A program made the translations under genes and the position numbers. Below are positions 1-7,756 of a stretch of 17,186 nucleotides of DNA, in pieces. The stretch is from Treponema sp. (GTDB lineage Bacteria > Spirochaetota > Spirochaetia > Treponematales > Breznakiellaceae): contig JAIRUO010000237.1 in assembly GCA_031254385.1 (NCBI GenBank), positions 1 through 17,186 on the forward strand, read 5' to 3'. The stretch's first letter is position 1, and each line of letters opens with the position of its first letter. A model generated the notes under the pieces. The model did no database searches, was not told the DNA's origin, and worked only from the letters and a program-made list of their open reading frames with translations.

Positions 1-647
1 TCAGCATTTGCAATGTGGGGATTCCCAGCGGCATTGAAAATTCCATGTTCCAAATAGGTAGGCTTCTTACCCAGCGTATCTTTACTACCTTTGGTACGGT
101 AGCATTAGCAGCTAACGCAGTCGCAAGCGTGGTAAACTCATTTTCGTTTATGCCTGGAATGGCCTTTGGCATTACTTTGCTTACGGTAGTTGGACAATGT
201 ATAGGTGCCGGAGATTATGAGGCGGCAAAAAAATTCACTGCAAAAATTCTAAAGACCGCTTTTATAGTTATCTTTATATCGAGCCTCCTCATCTTTATTT
301 TTATGAAACAGCTTATTGGCCTTTTTAACCTTAGCCCCGAAGCCCATGAATTGGCAAAAAGTTTTCTTAGGATTCACTGCATCTCCATGGGCATTGGTTG
401 GGTATTCAGCTTCGCCCTTCCCAATGCGCTTAGGGCAGCCGGCGATGCCCGCTTTGTCATGGTTGCCAGTTCTGTTTCCATGTGGATAGTGCGTGTAGGC
501 GTAGCCTATTTTCTTGCCTTTGTTATAAAGGCCGGCCCTATCAGCGTATGGCTGGCAATGGGATTGGATTTCGTGGTACGCGGAACTTGCTTTATCACCC
601 GCTGGCGAAAGGGAAAGTGGCAGGGGAAGAAGGTTATATCGGACTAA
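1..647 (+). CDS. MATE-family multidrug/Na+ efflux transporter, C-terminal part (5' end outside window)
   Basis: This is the C-terminal ~215 residues of an inner-membrane MATE (multidrug and toxic compound extrusion) antiporter. The reading frame is open from the first bases of the window: the residues before the GTG at 15 read SICNV and run straight into GIPSGIENSMFQIGRL, a stretch typical of the start of the second MATE half. The GTG is therefore an internal valine codon and not a start. Several hydrophobic segments follow (residues ~28-60, ~75-100, ~120-140, ~150-195, counted from the GTG), ending in a basic tail that includes RWRKGKWQGKK. Full family members have ~450 residues, so roughly half is missing to the left. 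The TAA stop lies in the centre of a small palindrome (CGGACT-AA-AGTCCG, 640-653) and is followed at once by a G-rich repeat tract. Substrate cannot be told from sequence. Confidence 0.9.
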   Translation, partial: SICNVGIPSGIENSMFQIGRLLTQRIFTTFGTVALAANAVASVVNSFSFMPGMAFGITLLTVVGQCIGAGDYEAAKKFTAKILKTAFIVIFISSLLIFIFMKQLIGLFNLSPEAHELAKSFLRIHCISMGIGWVFSFALPNALRAAGDARFVMVASSVSMWIVRVGVAYFLAFVIKAGPISVWLAMGLDFVVRGTCFITRWRKGKWQGKKVISD

Positions 648-652
648 AGTCC

Positions 653-688
653 GGGGGTTAGGGACTAGGGGACTGAGGGACTGGGGAA
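653..688 (+). repeat. G-rich degenerate heptamer tract after the MATE gene
   Basis: Units of 7-8 bp of the form TAGGGAC / TAGGGGAC / TGAGGGAC / TGGGGAA lie just after the stop codon, G-rich on the sense strand of the gene that ends there. This is one of six related tracts in the window (others at 4949-5001, 10916-10950, 11008-11041, 14267-14329 and 16693-16727). Confidence 0.8.
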
Positions 689-697
689 TAATAATTT

Positions 698-733
698 CTC
701 CGTGTTCTCCGTGCACTCCGTGGTAAAATTCTT
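698..733. repeat. Three 9-bp-spaced CTCCGTG units ending in an 18-bp sequence repeated near 16675
   Basis: CTCCGTG occurs at 698, 707 and 716, exactly 9 bp apart. The last copy continues as CTCCGTGGTAAAATTCTT (716-733). The same 18 bases occur at 16675-16692, there as the right arm of a hairpin and again next to a heptamer tract. It looks like a dispersed intergenic repeat. Its function is unknown. Confidence 0.75.
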
Positions 734-805
734 ACTTCATGTCTTGCTACTAAGAAAATAATCATCAAAATTAAGAACTAAATGTATGTTTCTAGAGTCT
801 AATAT

Positions 806-958
806 ATGAAGATACTCCCCCTGGCATATCGCAAAACGGCGCTATGTGCAGAAAAATCAGGTAACATGATGCTTGAAGAAGAATATACACGTATGGCTGA
901 TTATTTATTCAACGAATATCGTATTGATGTTGATGGCAACTTTTATACAGGATATTAA
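806..958 (+). CDS. Orphan small ORF, 50 aa, possibly a gene remnant
   Basis: An ATG-to-TAA frame encodes 50 residues, beginning MKILPLAYRKTALCAEKSGN and ending DVDGNFYTGY. It is mostly soluble and acidic in its second half (LEEEYTRMADYLFNEY). I see no Shine-Dalgarno sequence before the ATG; an in-frame TAA lies two codons upstream. I recognise no family. Its place in a repeat-rich ~490-bp gap between two normal genes suggests either a small unknown protein or the remains of a larger gene. The rest of the gap (734-805 and 959-988) shows nothing I can name. Confidence 0.25.
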   Translation: MKILPLAYRKTALCAEKSGNMMLEEEYTRMADYLFNEYRIDVDGNFYTGY

Positions 959-988
959 GTGTGAATACAAGCCCTCATTTAATTACGA

Positions 989-1026
989 TCATCATTTCTG
1001 ATGAAATTATCATCATTTTTGATGAT
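989..1026. repeat. Two adjacent small dyads (TCATCA-TTTC-TGATGA and ATCATCA-TTTT-TGATGAT)
   Basis: TCATCA (989-994) pairs with TGATGA (999-1004), and ATCATCA (1009-1015) pairs with TGATGAT (1020-1026). The two dyads are near copies of each other, so this is a tandemly repeated palindrome about 60 bp upstream of the hydrolase promoter. It could be a pair of protein-binding sites or weak hairpins. There is no T-run that would make either a good terminator on the plus strand. Confidence 0.5.
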
Positions 1027-1056
1027 CAAATAAAGATTGGGCGAATAGTACCTTAT

Positions 1057-1113
1057 TGCATTTTTTCTGGTGCATTTTTTCTGGTTGACAAAAAAAAATA
1101 CATAGAATAATAT
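1057..1113 (+). promoter_or_regulatory. Strong sigma70-like promoter preceded by a perfect tandem 14-bp repeat
   Basis: TGCATTTTTTCTGG is present twice in direct tandem (1057-1070 and 1071-1084). It ends exactly where the perfect -35 box TTGACA (1085-1090) begins. After a 17-bp A-rich spacer comes TAATAT (1108-1113) as a -10, four of six matches to consensus. Transcription would start near 1120. A Shine-Dalgarno AAAGGA (1122-1127) serves the ATG at 1134. The repeats sit where an activator would contact RNA polymerase, so regulated expression of the hydrolase is likely. This is an inference from position. Confidence 0.65.
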
Positions 1114-1133
1114 AACAAATTAAAGGAAAATAT

Positions 1134-2063
1134 ATGTCAGAAAAAGAAGTCATAGTCGGTAAAGATGGGAAATATCCCTTAAAGGGGATTTTATCGCTAC
1201 CAGATAATTGCGTTTCAGCGGTTCCTGCTGTGGTACTGGTACAAGGCTCCGGCCCTACTGACAAAGATGAAACCGTCTACGGGAATAAGCCCTTTCGTGA
1301 TATTGCAGCTTTCCTGCCGTCCAAGGGGATAGCCGTACTGCGTTATGACAAGCGCACATTTGTTTATGGCAAACAAATGATGAAAGAAGATATCGCTGGC
1401 GTTACCGTAAAAAATGAAACGATAGAGGATGCCATTCTTGCCACAAATCTTTTAAGGGAAGAAAAAAGCATCGATCCCAGCCGTGTATATATTTTAGGCC
1501 ACAGCCTTGGCGGTATGCTTGCGCCGCGTATTGATGCAGAGGGTGGAAACTTTGCCGGCCTTATTATGTGTGCAGGATCACCGCGTACCCTTAGCGACAT
1601 ACTCATTAGTCAAAACGAAGATATGTTACAACAACTTGGGAAGCTGCTTCAAATGATTGGCAAAAAACAATTTGGATCGCTTAAAACAAAATTGGCAGCA
1701 ATAGCCAGTATGACCGAAGCAGAAGCTAAAAAGACGAAAATTTTGGGGAACATTTACGCATGGTATTTTAAAGAGTTGGATGGGCATCCTGTTGCTGACT
1801 ATTTAACGGCAATTAAAAAACCTGTTTTTATACTACAGGGCGGAAAAGATTTTCAAGTTTCGCAAGAAAAGGATTTTGCGCTTTTTCAAAAAATATGCGC
1901 TGGAAAACCCAATGTCAACTTTAAGCTGTACCCGGAACTGAATCATATGTTAATGAAGTCGATCTACGGGAAGATCAAGGATGCCAAAAAAGAGTATAAG
2001 GTACCCCAGAAAGTTGACCCCGCAGTATTAGAAGATGTTGCGGAGTTTATTTTAAGGAAATAG
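1134..2063 (+). CDS. Alpha/beta-hydrolase fold protein (dienelactone hydrolase/acyl-esterase-like), 309 aa
   Basis: This serine hydrolase of the alpha/beta fold probably acts as an esterase or acyl-transfer enzyme on an unknown small substrate. The elements appear in the usual order: an oxyanion strand with QGSGP (37-41), the nucleophile elbow GHSLGG with Ser124 (122-127), the acid Asp239 in QGGKDF (235-240), and His271 in LNHML (269-273). A helical cap spans roughly 150-225. There is no signal peptide or membrane segment, so it should be cytoplasmic. The length fits the BAAT/dienelactone-hydrolase-like group often annotated only as alpha/beta hydrolase. The ATG at 1134 is supported by AAAGGA seven bases upstream and by the promoter just before it. 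The flanking MATE gene and hexokinase do not share an obvious pathway with it, so it may form its own transcription unit. Confidence 0.9.
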   Translation: MSEKEVIVGKDGKYPLKGILSLPDNCVSAVPAVVLVQGSGPTDKDETVYGNKPFRDIAAFLPSKGIAVLRYDKRTFVYGKQMMKEDIAGVTVKNETIEDAILATNLLREEKSIDPSRVYILGHSLGGMLAPRIDAEGGNFAGLIMCAGSPRTLSDILISQNEDMLQQLGKLLQMIGKKQFGSLKTKLAAIASMTEAEAKKTKILGNIYAWYFKELDGHPVADYLTAIKKPVFILQGGKDFQVSQEKDFALFQKICAGKPNVNFKLYPELNHMLMKSIYGKIKDAKKEYKVPQKVDPAVLEDVAEFILRK

Positions 2064-2140
2064 ATATTTTATTCACTCAACTTGCCTTAGAGGCCCGCTA
2101 TATGTCATACTTATTCAACAACAATAATTAGAGGTTCGTT

Positions 2141-3499
2141 ATGTCTAAATTTGATCCCAACGCGATTTCCGAATTCGCACGGTATTACGGCTTTCATTAC
2201 GACCGCATAGACCCCATTGATTTAGTGGAGGATGTGGTAATAGAAATGAAAAGGGGCCTTGCCGGACAATCTTCCAGCATGCTCATGATCCCAACCTACA
2301 TCAGCCCTGTGGCAAGAGCAACTCCGGGGAAAACTGTTATTGCCCTGGATGCTGGTGGTACTAACCTTAGGGCGGCCCTAGTCAAGTTTGATGAGAACGG
2401 AAAGGCCGTTGAAAGCGAAAGCGTTAAGGCTGCAATGCCCGGAACATACGGCCGTGTCAGCGCGGAAACTTTTTTTGATAGGATTGCAGATGTTACAGTC
2501 CCCTTAATCGAGAAGCCTGCGGAGCCAATTCAGGGAATAGGTTTTTGTTTTTCCTATTCCATGGAAATAACTAAAGAGGCAGACGGCATACTTATTTCTT
2601 TTAGCAAGGAAGTTGATGTACCGGAAGTAATTGGCAAGGCTATTGGTCAGGGGCTCAAAGACGCACTGGCTCGGCGCAAGGCCAAGGTTCCCGAGCGCAT
2701 CGTTCTATTAAATGATACCGCTGCCACGCTGCTTTCTGGGTTGTCAGAAATCCCAGGCCACGGCGGGCTGCTGCGCGGAGAAGACCGTTACGGCGTTCCG
2801 GCAGGGCCTATGATCGGGTTTATCCTTGGCACGGGCTTTAACACCGCATATCCCGAATCACAAATCCCAAAAATCGATTTTGAGTCAGCAGACAATCCCC
2901 AAATCGTGGTATGCGAATCCGGCAACTTCGCACATCGTTACATGGGTCCTCTGGACAAGGAATATGATAAAACCACAAATTGTCCGGGTGGCTATACCCT
3001 GGAGAAAGCAGCGGCTGGCGCATACCTTGGCCCTTTGAGCCTGCATATTTTCAAACAGGCTGTGCGGGACGGCATTCTTAAATTCAAAAAGTCTGAAGAA
3101 CTGCTTTCATGGCCAACTCTGCAAACCAGGGATCTCAATGCCTTTATGCATGCGCCGCTTGCTATGGAAGGCCCTGTTGCTGCGCTTTTTGACAAAGACG
3201 AAATAGATGCGGTAAAAACCTTTGCCTTTATTACTTCAATTGTTACAGAACGAGGTGCGCAACTTTCCGCAGCTGTAGTCGCTGGCGCGGTTGAGCGGAC
3301 AAACGCGGGCCACGATCCTTTTGTGCCTGTCCGCATTGCCGTGGAAGGGACTACCTTTATGATCTACAAAGGCATGAGAAGAGCACTGGAATCATGGTTT
3401 CACCTAATGCTGAATAAAGGCAAACCACGTTCCTATTCGATTACGCCAGTAGAACAGGCCAGCCTCCTTGGTGCCGCAGTTGCGGCTCTGTCGAAGTAG
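2141..3499 (+). CDS. hxk: Hexokinase (treponemal type), 452 aa
   Basis: It phosphorylates hexoses with ATP in the cytoplasm, the entry step to glycolysis for sugars that are not taken up by a PTS. The phosphate-1 motif LDAGGTNLRA lies at 69-78. The sugar-binding stretch GFCFSYSMEI is at 134-143, and the catalytic aspartate Asp192 is in LLNDTAATLL (189-198). The adenosine side has GFILGTGFNTAYPE at ~226-239. Glu259 in CESGNF is in the position of the glucose-contacting glutamate, and an SLLGAAVAALSK helix ends the protein. Length and motifs match the eukaryote-like hexokinase known in Treponema pallidum (TP0505, by recall) rather than the short ROK glucokinases. The Shine-Dalgarno GAGG (2131-2134) sits six bases before the ATG. 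The decayed GH31 glycosidase begins 41 bp downstream, so the two probably once formed an oligosaccharide-use operon. Confidence 0.93.
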   Translation: MSKFDPNAISEFARYYGFHYDRIDPIDLVEDVVIEMKRGLAGQSSSMLMIPTYISPVARATPGKTVIALDAGGTNLRAALVKFDENGKAVESESVKAAMPGTYGRVSAETFFDRIADVTVPLIEKPAEPIQGIGFCFSYSMEITKEADGILISFSKEVDVPEVIGKAIGQGLKDALARRKAKVPERIVLLNDTAATLLSGLSEIPGHGGLLRGEDRYGVPAGPMIGFILGTGFNTAYPESQIPKIDFESADNPQIVVCESGNFAHRYMGPLDKEYDKTTNCPGGYTLEKAAAGAYLGPLSLHIFKQAVRDGILKFKKSEELLSWPTLQTRDLNAFMHAPLAMEGPVAALFDKDEIDAVKTFAFITSIVTERGAQLSAAVVAGAVERTNAGHDPFVPVRIAVEGTTFMIYKGMRRALESWFHLMLNKGKPRSYSITPVEQASLLGAAVAALSK

Positions 3500-3540
3500 T
3501 GGGCTTGGGTCTGTAAACTTAAAGCTACGGAGTAACGTTT

Positions 3541-4928
3541 ATGAAATTCACAAACGGTTATTGGATGGCAAGGGAAGGAGTTGAGCCCCATTTCGCAGCC
3601 TGCGCTTATGAAGCGGAACAGCAGGGGGACGAACTCGCGGTCTTCGCGCCGGAAAGGCAAATCAGGCACAGGGGCGATACGCTTAACGCCCAGCTTCTTA
3701 CAATCAGATATTCCAGCCCCATACGCAATATAATCCGAGTCAGAATCTCCCACTTTGAAGGTGAAGCTGACAGGGGTCCTCATTTCAGCATTGAAAGCGA
3801 TGCTTCATTCAAACCTGTAATTGGCATAACGCAGGAAGAGGCTGTCTTAAAGAGCGGCGACCTTTCGGTTCGTGTAGAACTTGGCAAGGGCGTATAAAAG
3901 CTAAAGGCATAAAAATCTGCGTGTGGATAAACCCATACATTGCCCAGCGTTCCTCGTTATTCGAAGAAGGAAAGAAGAAAGGCTATTTTCTGAAACGAGC
4001 GGACGGCTCACAGTCTGCTGACAGCGCGATCTTTCAAACTGATCTCTGGCAGGCCGGAATGGCAATCGTGGATTTTACCAACCCTGACGCGACCCGCTGG
4101 TTCTGCGGTCATCTGGAAAAGTTACTCGACATGGGGGTTGACTGTTTCAAGACAGACTTTGGCGAGCGCATTCCCGAAGATGCGGTGTACTACGACCGTG
4201 GCGACCCTATGCGTCATCATAATTATTATTCTTTTCTATATAATAAGGCAGTCTTTGAGCTTTTGGAAAGAAAACGCGGCAAAGGCGAAGCCTGTCTCTT
4301 TGCCCGTTCTGCAACAGCCGGAGGCCAGCGCTTCCCCCTACACTGGGGCGGCGACTGCGAATCTACCTTTGAGGCCATGGCCGAAACCTTGCGCGGCGGC
4401 CTTTCACTTGCGCTCTCCGGCTTTGGCTTCTGGAGCCACGACATAGGCGGCTTTGAAGGTACGCCTAACGCTACATTGTTCAAACGCTGGCTCGCATTCG
4501 GTCTGCTTTCTTCACATTCGCGCCTGCACGGCAGCCATTCATATCGGGTTCCCTGGAACGTAGACGAGGAATCCGCAGAAGTCTGCCGCTTCTTCGCACA
4601 GTTAAAGGCCAGGCTGCTTCCGTATATCATGGACTCCGCCCGCGAAGCCAGCGGCAAGGGCATACCCGTACTCAGGGCCATGTTCCTGGAATTCCCCAAT
4701 GACCCAGCCTGCGCCTACCTTGACCGCCAGTACATGCTAGGGCCTGATCTGCTGGTCGCGCCCGTATTCAGCGAAGACGGCGAAGTCTCCTATTATCTCC
4801 CGGAAGGCGAATGGACAAGGCTCCTTACAGGCGAAACTGTCAAAGGCGGTAGTTGGAAAAAAGAGAAGCACGATTTCTTGAGTCTGCCGCTGTTGGTACG
4901 TGAAAAGCCGCAATTTTTTAAGGTATAA
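3541..4928 (+). pseudogene. GH31 alpha-xylosidase/alpha-glucosidase (YicI-like) with large internal deletion, frameshift and C-terminal truncation
   Basis: Two reading frames are parts of one glycoside hydrolase family 31 protein. Frame one (3541-3897, 118 aa, start supported by CGGAG at 3528-3532) matches the N-terminal beta domain of YicI and ends at SVRVELGKGV. Frame two is open from before 3891 and reads KAKGIKICVWINPYIAQR, which in E. coli YicI lies some 225 residues further on. About 680 bp have therefore been lost, with a change of frame, near 3884-3900. Frame two keeps the nucleophile Asp in CFKTDFGERIP (codon near 4155) and the acid/base Asp in HWGGDCEST. It lacks the first strands of the barrel and stops at REKPQFFKV, about 100 residues short of YicI. 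It also carries about six extra residues (QSADSAI) after RADGS. Inactivity is inferred; YicI lengths are from memory. The gene may once have supplied xylose or glucose to the hexokinase just upstream. Confidence 0.88.
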
Positions 4929-4948
4929 GGAATGATATTTACCAGTAG

Positions 4949-5001
4949 TCCCTAACCCCTAAATCCTATATCCTAATCCCTATCCTCTAACCCCTACCCT
5001 A
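4949..5001 (-). repeat. Heptamer tract forming the 3' end of rqcH
   Basis: Read on the minus strand this is a run of 7-bp units (TAGGGGT, TAGAGGA, TAGGGAT, TAGGATA, TAGGATT, TAGGGGT, TAGGGAC). The TAG stop of the minus-strand gene (4980-4982) is one of the unit TAGs. The last codons (CRVGVRG) are encoded by the tract itself. It fills the gap between the convergent GH31 remnant and rqcH. Confidence 0.85.
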
Positions 5002-6461
5002 CACTCTTCCAAATCCCTTAGCCGTTTGTCTTCAACTCTAATGTGGAGGTTTTTCTCCTGGGTCGGGATTACCAGTCCTTTGGGGCCGTCTTTGGCGCGG
5101 CGCAGATACTTAACCTGGGTATAGAACAGATCCGCTTCGCCGTTGTTGCGTCCCTTGGAATAAAAGACGGCAAGGTTACCGGCATCAAGGAGTATGTCTA
5201 AAGGAACGCTCTTTCCAGGCTGGTTTTTTACAAACACATAAGCGCCAGGGAAATCTCTGGCGTGAAGCCAAAGGTCGTTGCCCCTAACGTGCCTACGCAA
5301 TAGTGCGTCATTTTCTGCGGCGTTACGGCCCACCATGATGAGCCAGTCCTTTCTGCGGAAAGACAGCCCTGGCCTTTTGGCATCTTCTTTTCGTACTGGA
5401 GAGACGGCCTTTCCTCCGGCCTTAAGCAGTTTGTGGAGATAGAGAGGGTTAGTTTCACCTAACAAGGCTTGAAGCGTTTCTTCAAGGCCAGCCAGTTCCT
5501 TTTTGCCCTTTTCAATTTCCCTTTGGACTTCCTCAATGCCGCTTTTGGCTTTGCGGAACTGGTCGTAGTAATCTTCGGCGTTAGCCGCAGGGGTTTTCTT
5601 ACTGTCCAGCTTTATGCGGATAACGGATTCGCCCTGTTCAGGCGGCGCATAGAAATTGACCGCTTCTAGCCAGCTATCCCCGGCCTTAACGGAACCCAGG
5701 TTTGCAAGAATTATGTCCCCATATTGACGTAAATGATCGGCTGAACTAAAGTCAGCTTCTTTGTCCTTAAGTTTTTCAAGGGAAAGCCTAAGGCGGTCGA
5801 TGCGACCTTCGAATTTCCTGCGGGCCTCTTCCTTTAGCGCATCCAGCGAGAGTGCGCCCCCTTCCCTGCTGTACCATAGATCTATCTTTTGATTAAATGA
5901 CAAATCGGCAGCGTCCTTAGTGGGCTTGAGCTGCTCTGGAAGCGTCGCAAAAAAATCAGCAGGAAACTTTCGGACAGCATATTCTTTAGCTGACTGCGTA
6001 TCAGCCGGGGGCTCATAAGGTCCGCCGCTGACTTCACCTTTTTTTGGGAGCCGCTTCATGGCATCAAGGATTACGCCATCCTCGTCAGTAACAATCAGGT
6101 TGGCAGCGTTTGACCAGAGCCTAATATATAGAAAGAACCTTTGCTCCCCCAGCCGCACGCGTATACGGATAATACGGTTGTCCCCCAACTGTAGCACTTC
6201 TTCAATCCTTGAGTTGATAATTCTTGCGTTCAAGAACTCCGCAAAACGCAGGGGCTTGGCGGCTTTTGGTATATTTTGAAAAGTCTCGTGCAGCCTTACC
6301 GCCCCTGGCGAAAGCGAAACAAGCAGGGTCTTGGCACCTTCATTGCCGTACAGTTTTAAGCACAGCACGTCATAAGCGCTCTGGATGGCCTTCTGAATCT
6401 GATAGCCTTCCAGGTTTAATTCATCAAGGATGAGGTTGATTTCTTTCCAGTTCAGGGACAA
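4980..6461 (-). CDS. rqcH: NFACT-family ribosome quality-control protein (RqcH/FbpA-like), 493 aa, TTG start
   Basis: In bacteria RqcH binds obstructed 50S subunits and drives addition of C-terminal alanine tails that mark stalled peptides for degradation. An NFACT-N domain comes first (start SLNWKEINLILDEL), with WSNAANLIVTDEDGVILDA around 115-134. Helical/coiled-coil segments lie at ~210-240 and ~300-335. The NFACT-R (DUF814) domain at ~370-485 includes GRNAAENDALL (378-388) and DLWLHARDFPGAYVFVK. I chose TTG at 6461 because the complement of 6467-6471 is GGAGG, five bases before it, and because SLNWKEI is where the family begins. The ATG at 6515 would overlap the start of the divergent GH3 gene and has no Shine-Dalgarno. 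The usual G-x-D-R pair of NFACT-N reads GDNR here (93-96), so the aspartate position is Asn or shifted. The C-terminal tail is repeat-encoded. Confidence 0.88.
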   Translation of the reverse strand: MSLNWKEINLILDELNLEGYQIQKAIQSAYDVLCLKLYGNEGAKTLLVSLSPGAVRLHETFQNIPKAAKPLRFAEFLNARIINSRIEEVLQLGDNRIIRIRVRLGEQRFFLYIRLWSNAANLIVTDEDGVILDAMKRLPKKGEVSGGPYEPPADTQSAKEYAVRKFPADFFATLPEQLKPTKDAADLSFNQKIDLWYSREGGALSLDALKEEARRKFEGRIDRLRLSLEKLKDKEADFSSADHLRQYGDIILANLGSVKAGDSWLEAVNFYAPPEQGESVIRIKLDSKKTPAANAEDYYDQFRKAKSGIEEVQREIEKGKKELAGLEETLQALLGETNPLYLHKLLKAGGKAVSPVRKEDAKRPGLSFRRKDWLIMVGRNAAENDALLRRHVRGNDLWLHARDFPGAYVFVKNQPGKSVPLDILLDAGNLAVFYSKGRNNGEADLFYTQVKYLRRAKDGPKGLVIPTQEKNLHIRVEDKRLRDLEECRVGVRG

Positions 6462-6508
6462 GGCCGCCTCCAGTTCACTAATAGTACCCAAGAAGCTATA
6501 CTTAATCC

Positions 6509-7756
6509 ATGCCACTTTACCGCTTTGCGTTCATCCTTTTACCTCTGCTCTTTTGGCTTTCTTGTACCAATGAAAAAGAAGCTTCTTTTATTGAGGAAGA
6601 GCCTGAAAATGTTTTGTCTTTCGAAGAAGATACTCCCGCTCTTACCAAAGAAGATTATTTATATATGAGATACAGGCAAGAAGCCGCCGAAATCGCGGCC
6701 TCACTGACAGACGCGCAGCTTGCCGGACAATGCCTTTTGACAGGGCTGGACAACAGGCCGTTTTTAACCGGGGCTATCAAATCATTGTTACGCGAAATTC
6801 CTGTCGGCGGCGCTATGCTTTTTGGCTATAATCTGTCGGCAACCAATGAGGAGCTTCGCGCCTTCTTAAGCGACTTTTCTGAATTTGTAACTGACCTTTG
6901 CGGCATTGCCCCTTTTATCGCCGTAGATCACGAAGGCGGAGTGGTACACCGCTTTGGGCCGGAACTAATGAGGCTCCCTCCGCCTGCTTCGTTTTGGGAT
7001 ATGGCCCTAACCCAGGGCGAGCATGTAGCACTGGCTGTCGTTGAAAACCTTACCCGGATTTCAGGTGAGGAAATCCGCAGTCTGGGAATAAGCCTGAACC
7101 TGGCACCAGTGGCGGAAATCCTGAGCGCGGAAAACAAGGCGTTTTTGGAAACACGTTCCTACGGCACTGATCCCGATTTTGTGGAGAAGGCCGCCTCTGC
7201 CTTTATCCGCGCCATGGACGCTGCGGGCATAGCCTCTGCGGTCAAACACTTTCCCGGAAACAGCGCGGATGATCCTCATTTTGGGTCCAGCGTTATCAGC
7301 GCGGATCATGATGAACTGGATCTAATGGTTAGGCCCTTCGCTAATATTATAAGCGGTGTGCGGCCGGCGGCGGTTATGGTTTCGCACAGTATTGTTTTAG
7401 CGATTGACCCTCAGAGGAACGCTAGCCTTTCGCATAACGTTATTTCAACATGGCTCAGGGGTGAAATGGGTTTTGACGGAATAGTTCTAGCCGATGATTT
7501 TACCATGAGGGCAATCAGCTCAAACAAGATCAGCCTGGAAGAAGCCGTGGTCGAGGCCTTTAACGCTGGGGTTGACATGGTAATGTGCTGGTCTTCAAAC
7601 ATAGCATTGATCCATAACACTATGCTCTTGGCGCTACAGGACGGCCGCCTTAAAAGGGAAAGGCTTTTGGAGGCCGTGGAAAGGATACTGGCAGAAAAAC
7701 TCAGATATGGCCTTGTCCCTGCAACGCTTTTTCTAACGGAAACAGATCATGAATGA
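6509..7756 (+). CDS. Glycoside hydrolase family 3 beta-N-acetylhexosaminidase (NagZ-like) lipoprotein, 415 aa
   Basis: It likely removes terminal beta-linked N-acetylglucosamine from muropeptides or chitin oligomers outside the cytoplasm. The N-terminus is a lipoprotein signal (hydrophobic residues 5-17, FWLSC with Cys19), followed by an acidic linker (20-48) and a catalytic barrel from ~60. NagZ hallmarks are present: VDHEGGVVHRF (139-149), LNLAPVAEI, ETRSYGTDPDFV, VKHFPG (245-250), the Asp255-Pro-His257 general acid/base dyad, and the nucleophile Asp329 in ADDFTM. The usual histidine after FPG is Asn251. Classical NagZ is cytoplasmic, so a lipid-anchored form suggests nutrient scavenging or cell-surface work. 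Only a weak ribosome site precedes the ATG, but the signal peptide fixes the start well. Its stop overlaps the next gene's start (ATGAATGA), which suggests translational coupling. Confidence 0.9.
   Translation: MPLYRFAFILLPLLFWLSCTNEKEASFIEEEPENVLSFEEDTPALTKEDYLYMRYRQEAAEIAASLTDAQLAGQCLLTGLDNRPFLTGAIKSLLREIPVGGAMLFGYNLSATNEELRAFLSDFSEFVTDLCGIAPFIAVDHEGGVVHRFGPELMRLPPPASFWDMALTQGEHVALAVVENLTRISGEEIRSLGISLNLAPVAEILSAENKAFLETRSYGTDPDFVEKAASAFIRAMDAAGIASAVKHFPGNSADDPHFGSSVISADHDELDLMVRPFANIISGVRPAAVMVSHSIVLAIDPQRNASLSHNVISTWLRGEMGFDGIVLADDFTMRAISSNKISLEEAVVEAFNAGVDMVMCWSSNIALIHNTMLLALQDGRLKRERLLEAVERILAEKLRYGLVPATLFLTETDHE

Noticed and set aside
15..17. GTG at 15 as the start of the MATE protein
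   Set aside because: The frame is open to the window edge and the residues before it fit the family, so the gene starts outside the window.
653..688. Heptamer tracts as a CRISPR array or telomere-like end
   Set aside because: There are no spacers between units, units are degenerate and only 7 bp, and the tracts sit inside continuous gene-bearing DNA.
249..716. Long minus-strand frame opposite the MATE gene
   Set aside because: It is a shadow of the plus-strand gene: no family resemblance, no ribosome site, and its start runs through repeat DNA.
1009..1026. ATCATCA-TTTT-TGATGAT as a rho-independent terminator
   Set aside because: The stem is AT-rich and not followed by a T-run on either strand in a way that serves a real gene.
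3921..4928. A separate short GH31 gene starting at GTG 3921
   Set aside because: The frame reads KAKGIKIC just before the GTG, which is continuous family sequence, and there is no ribosome site. It is the back part of a broken gene.
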